Part shown: one piece after another, positions 10,260-17,817 of the stretch
How positions within the stretch are numbered: the stretch's first letter is position 1
Layout of the letters: each line of letters begins with the position of its first letter
Assembly (NCBI RefSeq): GCF_020400585.1
Contig: NZ_JAINVF010000029.1
Location: 31,022-95,021, forward strand
DNA from: Streptomyces sp. NK08204
GTDB taxonomy: Bacteria; Actinomycetota; Actinomycetes; Streptomycetales; Streptomycetaceae
Reading direction: 5' to 3'
DNA: 64,000 bases
Made by a program: the position numbers and the translations under genes
The notes under the pieces: generated by a model
What the model was told of the DNA's origin: nothing
Databases searched by the model: none
Seen by the model: the letters and a program-made list of their open reading frames with translations, nothing else

Positions 10260-10465
10260 CCGACCGGATTCCAACGGTACGGATTCCGGTCCCGCGGAAC
10301 GCGGCCGCGGGCAGCCGGGCCCGGTCCGCGTCGGCCCGGTGGGACCGGGTTCTCATGGCGGCGCTCTGGCAGGGCCTCATCGGGCTGGGCATCTGGTGGA
10401 TGTCGGTACCGGCCGTCGTGGTCGACGACCACTCGCATGACTGCGGGCGGAGTGACCTGCGATGA
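10256..10465 (+). CDS. Small predicted membrane protein between PKS genes (69 aa)
   Basis: This 69-codon frame starts in an ATGA overlap with the end of the upstream PKS (ATG 10256, PKS stop 10257-10259). It ends in a second ATGA overlap with the start of the next PKS (ATG 10462, own stop 10463-10465). The product has a basic, Arg/Ala-rich N-terminus, then one hydrophobic segment (about residues 33-54: LMAALWQGLIGLGIWWM and following), then a polar tail with His, Asp and Cys. I recognise no family. Its exact fit between two PKS genes, coupled on both sides, argues for a real gene. It could be a membrane anchor or an accessory factor for the assembly line; that is inference. Confidence 0.68.
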   Translation: MTDRIPTVRIPVPRNAAAGSRARSASARWDRVLMAALWQGLIGLGIWWMSVPAVVVDDHSHDCGRSDLR

Positions 10466-12558
10466 GCAAGGACACCGAAGCCAGGCTGGTGAAGGCACTG
10501 CGCGAGTCGCTCAAGGAGATCGAGCGACTGCGCCGGAACGGCCGCGGCCCCGCCGACGACGATGACCCGATCGCGATCGTGGGTGTCGGGTGCCGTTATC
10601 CCGGTGGTGTCGCGTCGGCGGCCGACCTGTGGGAGGTCGCGGCCGGTGGGCGTGATGTGATCTCTGCGTTTCCCACCGACCGTGGGTGGGATCTGGCGGC
10701 GCTCTACGATCCCGACCCGGACCGGGTGGGCACGACGTACGTCCGCGAGGGCGGATTCCTCGACGGTGCCACGGACTTCGACGCCGCCTTCTTCGGCATC
10801 GGTCCCGGCGAGGCGGTCGCGATGGATCCGCAGCAGCGGTTGCTGCTCGAAGTGACCTGGGAGGCGCTGGAGAACGCGGGCATCGACCCGCATTCCCTCG
10901 CCGGCAGTGCGACCGGAGTGTTCGTCGGCCACATGGCGCAGGAGTACGGGCGCGACATCGAGGAAGCCGGTACGGAGGGGTACCGGTTGACCGGCACGGC
11001 AGGCAGCCTGATCACCGGCCGGGTGGCGTACACGCTGGGCCTGGAGGGTCCGGCGGTGACCGTCGACACGGCGTGTTCGTCGTCGTTGGTCGCGGTGCAT
11101 CTGGCGTGCCGGTCACTGCGGTCGGGGGAGTCGGACCTGGTCCTGGCCGGCGGCGCGACCGTCATGGCGACGCCGCGTGTCTTCCTCGAATTCGCCCGGC
11201 AGCGTGGTCTGTCGCCGGATGCGCGGTGCCGGTCGTTCGCGGCGGCGGCGGACGGTACGGCCTGGGCCGAGGGTGTGGGTGTGGTCGTGCTGGAGCGCTT
11301 GTCGGACGCGCGTCGGCGTGGGCATGCGGTGCTGGCGCTGGTGCGGGGCAGTGCGGTGAACCAGGACGGTGCGTCGAACGGGTTGACGGCGCCGAACGGT
11401 CCGTCGCAGCAGCGGGTGATCAGGTCGGCGCTGTCGGATGCCGGGCTGTCGCCCGGGGATGTGGATGTGGTGGAGGCGCATGGCACGGGGACGGTGCTGG
11501 GGGATCCGATCGAGGCGCAGGCGGTGCTGGCGACGTACGGGCAGGAGCGGTCCGGGGACCGGCCGGTGCTGCTGGGGTCGTTGAAGTCGAACATCGGTCA
11601 TACCCAGGCGGCGGCGGGTGTCGCGGGGATGATCAAGATGGTGGCGGCGATGCAGCGGGGCGTTGTTCCCGCCACTTTGCACGTCGACGCACCGAGCCCG
11701 TACGTGGACTGGTCGTCGGGTGCGGTGGAGCTCGCCACGCGCCGGCGGGAGTGGCCGGAGACGGGAAGACCGCGCCGGGCGGGGGTGTCCTCGTTCGGCA
11801 TCTCCGGGACCAACGCCCACGTCATCCTCGAACAGGCACCGCCGGCGCCCGACCCGCCCCGGCGCCCCATGCCCGCCGTGCCCTGGGTGCTGTCGGCGAA
11901 GACCGAGGACGCGCTGGCCGCACAGGCCGCTCGGCTGCTCGTGTGGCTGCAAGGTACGGACACCGACCCGGCGGACGTCGACCCGGCGGACGTCGGATTC
12001 ACCCTGCTGTCCCGGGCACGGTTCGCCCACCGGGCCGTCGTGCTCGGCACGGACCGGGACGAACTGCTGACGGGGCTGCGCGCCCTCACCGACGCACCGA
12101 AGCCGGGCACCGTGACCGGCGTGGTCGGGCAGAGCGCACTACGTGACCTGGCCGACCGGTTCGTGACCGGCGCCGTGGTCGACTGGGCCGAGGTGTTCGC
12201 CGGTTCCGGCGCGCGGCGCGTCGACCTGCCCACCTACCCCTTCGCCCGGCAACGCTACTGGTCGGCACGGTCCACGGCGAACGCCGTGCCCGATGCCCCC
12301 ACCACCGGGCACGCGAGCGACGTCACCGCCGCGGTCCGCACCGCCGTGGGCGACGTACTCGGCGAGCACGGCGCGGTCGGTGACGACGACGACATCGCCG
12401 CACACGGCCTGAACTCGCTGTCCGCTGTGGAACTGCGTGGTCGGCTGCAGGCGCTGACCGACACGCGGATCAGCATGGCCGACATCCTCGACAACCCGAC
12501 GATCCGCTCGCTGGCCAAGCTCTTGGCCGAGCGCTGCCAGTCCCGGAGGCCCCGATGA
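10462..12558 (+). CDS. AT-less terminal polyketide synthase, docking-KS-ACP
   Basis: The 698-residue product begins with a short coiled docking segment (KALRESLKEIERLRR). A complete KS follows at about residues 34-460 with TACSSS, HGTGT and KSNIGH. The usual KS-AT linker is present, but the sequence then passes straight to the post-AT linker (GAVVDWAEVF, LPTYPFARQRYW). A whole AT of about 300 residues is missing with no frame damage. The ACP near residues 615-690 carries its phosphopantetheine serine at codon 12415 in GLNSL, where GxDSL is usual. There is no KR, DH, ER or TE. The extender would have to be loaded in trans, or KS and ACP only pass the chain on. The gene overlaps the AfsA-like gene by ATGA, which suggests joint function in chain release. 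Confidence 0.95.
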   Translation: MSKDTEARLVKALRESLKEIERLRRNGRGPADDDDPIAIVGVGCRYPGGVASAADLWEVAAGGRDVISAFPTDRGWDLAALYDPDPDRVGTTYVREGGFLDGATDFDAAFFGIGPGEAVAMDPQQRLLLEVTWEALENAGIDPHSLAGSATGVFVGHMAQEYGRDIEEAGTEGYRLTGTAGSLITGRVAYTLGLEGPAVTVDTACSSSLVAVHLACRSLRSGESDLVLAGGATVMATPRVFLEFARQRGLSPDARCRSFAAAADGTAWAEGVGVVVLERLSDARRRGHAVLALVRGSAVNQDGASNGLTAPNGPSQQRVIRSALSDAGLSPGDVDVVEAHGTGTVLGDPIEAQAVLATYGQERSGDRPVLLGSLKSNIGHTQAAAGVAGMIKMVAAMQRGVVPATLHVDAPSPYVDWSSGAVELATRRREWPETGRPRRAGVSSFGISGTNAHVILEQAPPAPDPPRRPMPAVPWVLSAKTEDALAAQAARLLVWLQGTDTDPADVDPADVGFTLLSRARFAHRAVVLGTDRDELLTGLRALTDAPKPGTVTGVVGQSALRDLADRFVTGAVVDWAEVFAGSGARRVDLPTYPFARQRYWSARSTANAVPDAPTTGHASDVTAAVRTAVGDVLGEHGAVGDDDDIAAHGLNSLSAVELRGRLQALTDTRISMADILDNPTIRSLAKLLAERCQSRRPR
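10550..10751 (+). repeat. KS N-terminal identity tract, copy 2
   Basis: Identical over 202 bases to 76-277. Confidence 0.93.
11631..11840 (+). repeat. KS C-terminal identity tract, copy 2
   Basis: Identical over 210 bases to 1160-1369. Confidence 0.93.
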
Positions 12559-13484
12559 CCACCGACCCCGTTGCAGCCCTCGCCTTCGACCGGTTCGTGC
12601 CGCCCATGACGGTGAACCGGCGCTCACCCCGCGAGGTGTTCGTCACCGACCACGCGCGCATCGGCGCGGACGAGTTCGCGATCGCCGTACGCGTGGCGCA
12701 CGACCACCCCCTGTGGTCCGACCAGCGGGCACACCTACACGACCCGGCAGCCGTGATCGAGGCGTTCCGGCAGGCCTTCGTCGTGGCCCGGCACGAGTAT
12801 CTCGGAGTCCCACGGGGCACCCCGTCGGCCGTACAACAACTGACGCTGGCCGTGCCGGACCTGGACGCGTTCCGCACCGACGGAAGCACGCCCCTGAAAG
12901 GCGTCATCAAGGTGCGCGTCACGCAGACCGACGGCACGTTCGACATCGCGGGCGACTTCGTCGTCGGCTCGGCACGGGCCATGACGCTGTCGTTCGGCAG
13001 CATCCTGTTCCCCCGCGAGTCCTACCGGCAGATCCGGGACTACCAGCGGTCCCGTCGGCCCGCGGAGGCAGCCGGCACACCCGACACCAAGCCATTGGAC
13101 CCCGAGCTGGTCGGCCGGCACGACCCCGGCAACGTGGTGATCGCCCCCGCCACCCGGCCCAACCGCTTCCCCCTGGTGGTGGACCGCACCCACCTGTCCT
13201 TCTTCGACCGGGACTACGACCACCTGCCCGCATCGCTGCTCATCGAAGCCATGCGGCAGTCCGCACTGCGCAGCGCGGCGGAGGCGGGACTGCGCACGGG
13301 CGAGGCGGCGCTGACCCGGGCCGAGCTTGACTTCGGCATCTTCGTGGAAACGGACGTGCCCGCCGAATGCGTGGTGTCGGCGGTGACCGGACGACCCGGA
13401 ACGGTGACCGCGTCGGTGGGCATCGATCAGGCCGGCGTCCGCGTCGCGAGCGGAACCCTGGAACTGACCGAACCGAATCCGTGA
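12555..13484 (+). CDS. AfsA/ScbA-family double-hotdog protein (A-factor biosynthesis type)
   Basis: The 309-residue product is about the length of AfsA/ScbA proteins and shows the two-fold hotdog layout. The first repeat contains the RQAFVVARHEYLGVP helix region. The second contains the DYDHLPASLLIEAMRQSA motif, matching the DHxPGMxLLEAARQ helix of the family. Known members condense a beta-ketoacyl-ACP with dihydroxyacetone phosphate on the way to gamma-butyrolactones or butenolides. The ATG overlaps the stop of the AT-less PKS, so the two are translationally coupled. This points to use of a PKS-bound chain and not of a fatty-acid-derived one, which is an inference. No receptor (ArpA-type) gene is adjacent, so a biosynthetic role is favoured over a purely signalling one. 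Confidence 0.9.
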   Translation: MTTDPVAALAFDRFVPPMTVNRRSPREVFVTDHARIGADEFAIAVRVAHDHPLWSDQRAHLHDPAAVIEAFRQAFVVARHEYLGVPRGTPSAVQQLTLAVPDLDAFRTDGSTPLKGVIKVRVTQTDGTFDIAGDFVVGSARAMTLSFGSILFPRESYRQIRDYQRSRRPAEAAGTPDTKPLDPELVGRHDPGNVVIAPATRPNRFPLVVDRTHLSFFDRDYDHLPASLLIEAMRQSALRSAAEAGLRTGEAALTRAELDFGIFVETDVPAECVVSAVTGRPGTVTASVGIDQAGVRVASGTLELTEPNP

Positions 13485-13584
13485 GCGAACCGGCGAACTC
13501 TTCGACGGATCCGTCGCCTGTGGCGGCCGGCTGACCGCCGGTGTACGCACGGACGGTCCGGCAGGCACCGAACTGTTGCGGCCC

Positions 13585-13590
13585 TAGCGT
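13585..13590 (+). promoter_or_regulatory. -10 element of a probable leaderless transcript
   Basis: TAGCGT lies seven bases before the ATG at 13598, where a -10 hexamer sits when transcription starts on the start codon. No Shine-Dalgarno is visible. The same hexamer and spacing occurs before the FAD monooxygenase (27591-27596, minus strand). Confidence 0.5.
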
Positions 13591-13597
13591 CGATGCC

Positions 13598-15226
13598 ATG
13601 ACGTACACGACGCACAAGATCGACCGCTACGCGGACGTACGGGCGGCGCTTGCCGACCCGGCGCTCGTCCCGGTACTGCCGGCCGCGGACGGCGGTCCGG
13701 ACGCAGCGAGCGTCGCCTGGCTGCGGGCCACCGTGGCCCGCTTCAGTTCCGGGGAGCCCCACAGGCGCCGACGGGCTGTGGTGGAGGACGAACTGTCCCG
13801 GCTGGAGCCCGCCGCGCTCTGGCAGGCAGCGGCGGCGGCAGCACCCGAGCAGGAGGTCCGGGTGCGGGTGGTGCGCATCCTCGCGCAAGCTCTCGGGATC
13901 CCGGAGGCCGGGGCGGTCGCGGAGGCGGTGACCGTGGTGGCCGGGGCCTACTTCGGGGACCAGGCCAAGGACAAGGAAAAGACCGCCGCGGACGAGGCCG
14001 CGGACGAGGCGGTGGCCTGGCTGGTGACCCACCTGACGCCGCCAGGGCATGCCGAGCAGAGCGCCGAGAACGCCGGGACCGCGCTGGAACCGGTCGCCAA
14101 CCGCATCGGCTTGCTCGTGCAGGCCTGCGAGGCGACGGCCGCACTGGTGGAGGCCGCCTCCGACGGGGACGTTCCGCTGCCCCGGGTGCTCAGGGAGCTT
14201 CCGCCGGTAGCGGCCATGCGCCGAGTCGCCGCCCGGCCCACCCGGACAGCCGGCCGGGAAGTCGCCGAAGGCGATCTGGTGCTCCTGGACCTCGCTCGTG
14301 CGCATGACACCCACCCCGTGACCCTCACCTTCGGCGCCCCGCCCCGGGTCTGCCCCGGCCGGGCCCACGCCCTCGCCCTGGCCGGCGGCCTGCTCCGGCG
14401 CCCGCTGACCGACTTCGCCCGCCTCCACCACCAGGCCACCCCGCTGCTGCTGCCCAACGCCTGGGACCACGCCTCCGCAGCCGCTCTGGCGGCGCAGGGC
14501 TTCCAGGCGATCGGCACCACCAGCCTCGGTGTGGCCGCAGCCGCGGGCCTGCCGGACGGGGCGGCGGCCACCGCCGACGCAACCCTGGCACTGGTCCGCC
14601 GCCTGGGCCGCAGCTCCTTCCTCCTGACCGTCGACGCCGAAGGGGGCTTCAGCGACGACCCGGAGGAAGTGGCCGAACTGGCCCGAAGGCTGCACGACGC
14701 AGGCGCCGCCGGGATCAACCTCGAAGACGGCCGCCCGGACGGCACGCTCGTCCCCGTGGACCTGCACGCCGCGAAGATCTCCGCCGTCAAGGCCGCCGCG
14801 CCGCACCTGTTCGTGAACGCCCGCACCGACACCCACTGGCTGGGCCGCCAGCAGGAAGAGACAGCCGCTCGCCTCGCACGGTACGAACAGGCAGGCGCGG
14901 ACGGCGTCTTCGTACCAGGCCTGTCGGATCCGGACGGCATCGCCGCCCTGACGGCAACCCTCCTCACCCCGCTGAACATCCTGTACACACCGACCGGCCC
15001 CACGCTTGCCGACCTGGCCGCGCTCGGCGTACGCCGCATCAGCCTCGGCTCACTGCTCTACCGCACGGCCCTGTCAGCAGCCGTGACCACGGCAACCACC
15101 ATCCGCGACGGCCGGCCGACAGACATCGCACCCCCTTCCTACGCGGAGGTACAGGCGCTGCGACGGCCCGACGAGAGGGCGCAGCCCGCCTCGCCTGCGC
15201 AACGGACCGACCCGGCCGGGGCGTGA
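13598..15226 (+). CDS. Fusion: short P450-like domain + isocitrate lyase/PEP-mutase superfamily domain
   Basis: The 542-residue product has two unrelated parts. Residues 1-~275 resemble a shortened cytochrome P450, with a helix like an I-helix (VQACEATAALVE) and a heme-loop-like FGAPPRVCPGRA. Residues ~280-525 are an ICL/PEPM-type TIM barrel: LLPNAWDHASAAALAAQGF, VDAEGGFSDD and INLEDG. The KKCGH signature of true isocitrate lyases and the EDKxxxxxNS signature of PEP mutase are absent, so the reaction is unknown; C-C or P-C bond chemistry on a 2-oxo or 2-hydroxy acid is typical of the superfamily. The ATG at 13598 was chosen because a TAGCGT -10 box sits just before it; the frame also extends upstream to 13541. 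It follows the AfsA-like gene on the same strand with its own promoter. Confidence 0.85.
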   Translation: MTYTTHKIDRYADVRAALADPALVPVLPAADGGPDAASVAWLRATVARFSSGEPHRRRRAVVEDELSRLEPAALWQAAAAAAPEQEVRVRVVRILAQALGIPEAGAVAEAVTVVAGAYFGDQAKDKEKTAADEAADEAVAWLVTHLTPPGHAEQSAENAGTALEPVANRIGLLVQACEATAALVEAASDGDVPLPRVLRELPPVAAMRRVAARPTRTAGREVAEGDLVLLDLARAHDTHPVTLTFGAPPRVCPGRAHALALAGGLLRRPLTDFARLHHQATPLLLPNAWDHASAAALAAQGFQAIGTTSLGVAAAAGLPDGAAATADATLALVRRLGRSSFLLTVDAEGGFSDDPEEVAELARRLHDAGAAGINLEDGRPDGTLVPVDLHAAKISAVKAAAPHLFVNARTDTHWLGRQQEETAARLARYEQAGADGVFVPGLSDPDGIAALTATLLTPLNILYTPTGPTLADLAALGVRRISLGSLLYRTALSAAVTTATTIRDGRPTDIAPPSYAEVQALRRPDERAQPASPAQRTDPAGA

Positions 15227-15364
15227 CGGAACGGCTCCCGACACACGTCACAGGCCGCTGTCGATCCGGCCGCATCCCGTTCGACGTCATGATGTGCGGC
15301 GCCCCGCCCCACGATGACGCGACAGGACCTGACGAGGGAAGACGTGGATCAACTGCTGAGAGTC

Positions 15365-15988
15365 ATGAACTTCAACGTCTCGAGTGACGGAATCGGTGCC
15401 GGTGAGCACCAGAGCCTCGACAGGCCGTTCGGCCACGACCATCCCGAGAGGCTGTTCGCCTGGGCCGGAGCCACGGCGAGCTGGCCCATGCGCACGGATT
15501 CCGGGGGGAGCCGGGGCCTCGACGACTACTTCACGCGAGACTTCGCACGCAACATCGGTGCCGAGATCATGGGCCGCAACAAGTTCGGGCCCCAGCGCGG
15601 GCCCTGGCAGGACGACGAGTGGCGCGGCTGGTGGGGTGCCGAGCCCCCGTTCCGCACTCCGGTGTTCGTCATGACCCACCACGAGCGTCCGTCGTTCACG
15701 CTCTCCGACACCACGTTCCACTTCGTCGACGGCGACCCGGCCACGGTCCTCGAACGGGCGAGGGAAGCGGCGGAGGGCAAGGACGTCCGACTCGGTGGCG
15801 GGGTCACCACCATCCGGCAGTTCCTTGCTGCCGACCTCGTCGACACCCTGCATGTGGCGGTCTCGCCGGTGAAGCTCGGGTCCGGACTGCGGCTGTGGGA
15901 GTCCCCTGAGGAGCTTCTCGACCGGTTCCACCTGGAGGTCGTGCCGAGCCCGAGCGGCGTGACGCACCACCTGTTCTGGCGAAGGTGA
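15365..15988 (+). CDS. Dihydrofolate reductase-family (RibD C-terminal type) oxidoreductase
   Basis: About 207 residues with the fold signature of RibD_C proteins: an initial strand (MNFNVSSDGIGAG), the IMGRNKFGP motif, the PVFVMTHH strand, and the C-terminal GGVTTIRQFLAADLVDTLHVAVSP region with the glycine-rich NADPH site. These are NADPH-dependent reductases of mostly unknown substrates in Streptomyces. The start is uncertain. An in-frame ATG at 15314 and a GTG at 15344 (preceded by GAGGGAAG) are alternatives; 15365 fits the family N-terminus best. The gene is convergent with the KASIII gene beyond the 16047-16074 terminator. Confidence 0.85.
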   Translation: MNFNVSSDGIGAGEHQSLDRPFGHDHPERLFAWAGATASWPMRTDSGGSRGLDDYFTRDFARNIGAEIMGRNKFGPQRGPWQDDEWRGWWGAEPPFRTPVFVMTHHERPSFTLSDTTFHFVDGDPATVLERAREAAEGKDVRLGGGVTTIRQFLAADLVDTLHVAVSPVKLGSGLRLWESPEELLDRFHLEVVPSPSGVTHHLFWRR

Positions 15989-16046
15989 CGTGAGGGCCCA
16001 CTCGGGGATGTCAGCGCGGAAGTGATGGATCACCGGCCTGCTCGGC

Positions 16047-16074
16047 TGCTGTGCGGCTCGAGGGCCGCACAGCA
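16047..16074. terminator. Bidirectional terminator-like hairpin
   Basis: Perfect 11-bp arms (16047-16057 with 16064-16074) and a 6-base loop, lying between two convergent genes. There is no U-run, as is common in Streptomyces. Confidence 0.7.
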
Positions 16075-16122
16075 CCAGGGGGGTGCTCATTCCGTGAGCG
16101 CAGGTCCACCGAGTAAACAGGT

Positions 16123-17181
16123 CTACTCAACCTTGAGGACCACGACGCTCCATTGGAATCCGAGCCCCTCGGCGATCAAGAGAATGACGTCACCGCTGCT
16201 GCAACGGTCGTGGTCCACAAGATGTGCGAGGGCGCTGAATTGATCGGCGGCGCCGGTGTGACCTGTCACCGCGGTGTGATCCCATGTGGTGCGGGAAATG
16301 GGTATGTTCAGCGGATCGAGGTAATTCCGGTAGAGGAAGGTTTCCCCGATCGCCGGGACGAGTACGTGGGCTACGTCGGCCAGACGGACATGAGCCATGG
16401 AAAGCGCAGCGTCGATCGTGGATGTCAGACCGGCTCGGAGGCGGCCCAGAACCACATCAGTGCCCATACGGGTCTGCAGGAATGCGCGAGCGCGTGCGGT
16501 GATGTCGACCGGTGTTCGGGTTGAGGGGACATGAGCGTGCAGGCCGCTCAGTGTGGGATCGGTGAGGGTTGCTGCGGAGAGAAGGCGGGCGTACCCGGCA
16601 TCGCGACTGAGTACCACGGCGGCGGCGCCATCAGCAAATATATAGCCCTGTTCGCAGTTGAAGCGATCTATGTAGGGCTGCCTCCAAAGATCGCCCGCGA
16701 CGACGAGGGCGGCGCGGTCCTGGGAGGGAAGCAAGCGATGCGCGGCGAGGACGAGGGCGTTGAGACCAGCTGCGCAGCCGCCCGACATTTCGGCTGCGAA
16801 GGTACAAGGGGAGTGGACGGTTTCGGCGATTGCCGTGGCCACGTTGTAAAGCGGCGGTCGTGTGAAGGGGAATACGCTGACGAACAGCAGGGTGCCGATA
16901 TCGGTATTGGGGACGGTTGCGCGGGCGGTGGCCGACAAGGCGGCGGCGGATGCCAGGTCAAGCAGGGTGGTTGATTCCTCCGCGATGGTGACGGCGCTGA
17001 GTCCGGTGACCTTGGCGTCCTCCTCCGAAATGAGCCCTTCACGCACAGCGTGAGCGAGGGGTAAAGCGGGCGGAATTTCTGCTGCGGCCGAAGCGATGTA
17101 GAGGGCGGACCCCGACGTGAAGTCGACAGCACTGGGGGTCAAGGCCGGGAAGGGAGGCGTTGCCGGAACCGGGGTAGTCAT
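16123..17181 (-). CDS. KASIII-like (thiolase fold) protein, paralogue 1
   Basis: The 352-residue product has the FabH-type layout: nucleophile region EMSGGCAAGLNALVLAAHRLL, FADGAAAVVLSRD, and a C-terminal half with TGHTGAADQFSAL. The canonical PHQAN histidine motif is replaced by VPAIGETF, and the GNTS asparagine region reads GHTG. So Cys is kept while the His/Asn pair is altered, as in non-condensing or acyl-transferring relatives. ATG 17181 was chosen because AGGAGG sits seven bases upstream. It is divergent from a close paralogue (17818-18861), roughly two-thirds identical by eye. Upstream lies one copy of the repeated ECF-like promoter (17309-17370). The substrate is unknown; starter-unit priming or acyl transfer is possible. 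Confidence 0.85.
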   Translation of the reverse strand: MTTPVPATPPFPALTPSAVDFTSGSALYIASAAAEIPPALPLAHAVREGLISEEDAKVTGLSAVTIAEESTTLLDLASAAALSATARATVPNTDIGTLLFVSVFPFTRPPLYNVATAIAETVHSPCTFAAEMSGGCAAGLNALVLAAHRLLPSQDRAALVVAGDLWRQPYIDRFNCEQGYIFADGAAAVVLSRDAGYARLLSAATLTDPTLSGLHAHVPSTRTPVDITARARAFLQTRMGTDVVLGRLRAGLTSTIDAALSMAHVRLADVAHVLVPAIGETFLYRNYLDPLNIPISRTTWDHTAVTGHTGAADQFSALAHLVDHDRCSSGDVILLIAEGLGFQWSVVVLKVE

Positions 17182-17308
17182 GGTGCCTCCTGGCTGGTTG
17201 TGTGTGGTGGACCAGCACGAGCCAGACGCTGCCGTCCGAGAGCGATCGCGGTGGACGCGGAAGCGGGTCGTGGCATTTCCTGAGCTCGCTGCTCGCTGAC
17301 TGATCGCC

Positions 17309-17370
17309 GGACGACGTGCTCGTCTCATCAGTACGACAGGGCAATCCACCGGAATGTCAGGCGAGGCGCC
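17309..17370 (-). promoter_or_regulatory. ECF-like promoter/operator motif, copy A
   Basis: Read on the minus strand, it has the conserved block GCCTGACATTCCGG, then TGTCGTA (rc of 17332-17338) as a -35-like element, an 18-base spacer, and CGTCC (rc of 17309-17313) as a -10-like element. It points at the KASIII gene ending at 16123. Five relatives occur at 17503, 24340, 24401, 25426 and 28066. Confidence 0.65.
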
Positions 17371-17502
17371 TGCAGGTGTGGGACACCTCGGAGCTGTCGA
17401 CCTGGTGCGGTGTGAGGCCCGTCCGTCCCGACCGGCGCACCAGCGTCTCACCCTTGTCTCCGGTCAACGTCAGCCCGGCCCACCGGTGGTCCCGTACGTG
17501 AG

Positions 17503-17565
17503 GCGAGGCGCCGACCTCACATTCCGGTGCGGTGTCTTGTCGAAGTGGTGAGGGCAGATGCGACC
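17503..17565 (+). promoter_or_regulatory. ECF-like promoter/operator motif, copy B
   Basis: CCTCACATTCCGG is followed by TGTCGA (17538-17543), a 17-base spacer and CGACC (17561-17565). It resembles copy C1 before the sigma gene most closely, including the GAGGGCAGA segment after the -35 element. It points rightward to a sigma-gene remnant and the second KASIII gene. Confidence 0.65.
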
Positions 17566-17585
17566 GAGGAGGGTCGGCGACATCC

Positions 17586-17717
17586 ATGACCAACCAGTCC
17601 CGGTCAGGACGCGGCCGGCTCGGTCCGGCCTTGAGTGACAAGCACGGCCGCAACCCCCTTGCCGTCCTCCGCGACCTCTTCACCGGTCAGGTCTGTCTGC
17701 CGCCCCTCACCGCCTGA
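17586..17717 (+). pseudogene. Truncated copy of the ECF41 sigma gene 5' end
   Basis: The promoter (copy B), its downstream GAGGGCAGA segment and the first ~55 coding bases (ATGACCAAC...) resemble the region before and at the start of the sigma gene at 24475. The similarity then ends and only 43 codons remain before a stop. No sigma domain is left. It looks like the stump of a duplicated promoter-sigma segment. Confidence 0.45.
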
Positions 17718-17817
17718 TCAACGGGCCTGAACATTCGCATCACCGAGCGGTCGGGCAGCACCACCGTGGACCCGGCCGTCCACGTACCCAGCCGTAGCGC
17801 CAAGACGGAGGCTCATC

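Noticed and set aside
10462..12558. AT loss as a sequencing or assembly artefact
   Set aside because: Linkers on both sides are complete, the frame is open throughout and overlaps both neighbours precisely, so a real deletion is more likely; long reads would decide.
17309..17565. The recurring motif as a gamma-butyrolactone receptor (ARE) site, suggested by the AfsA-like gene nearby
   Set aside because: The block is asymmetric with spaced TGTCG and CGTCC boxes and does not show the palindromic AT-containing ARE pattern. An ECF promoter fits better, and no ArpA-type receptor gene is in the window.
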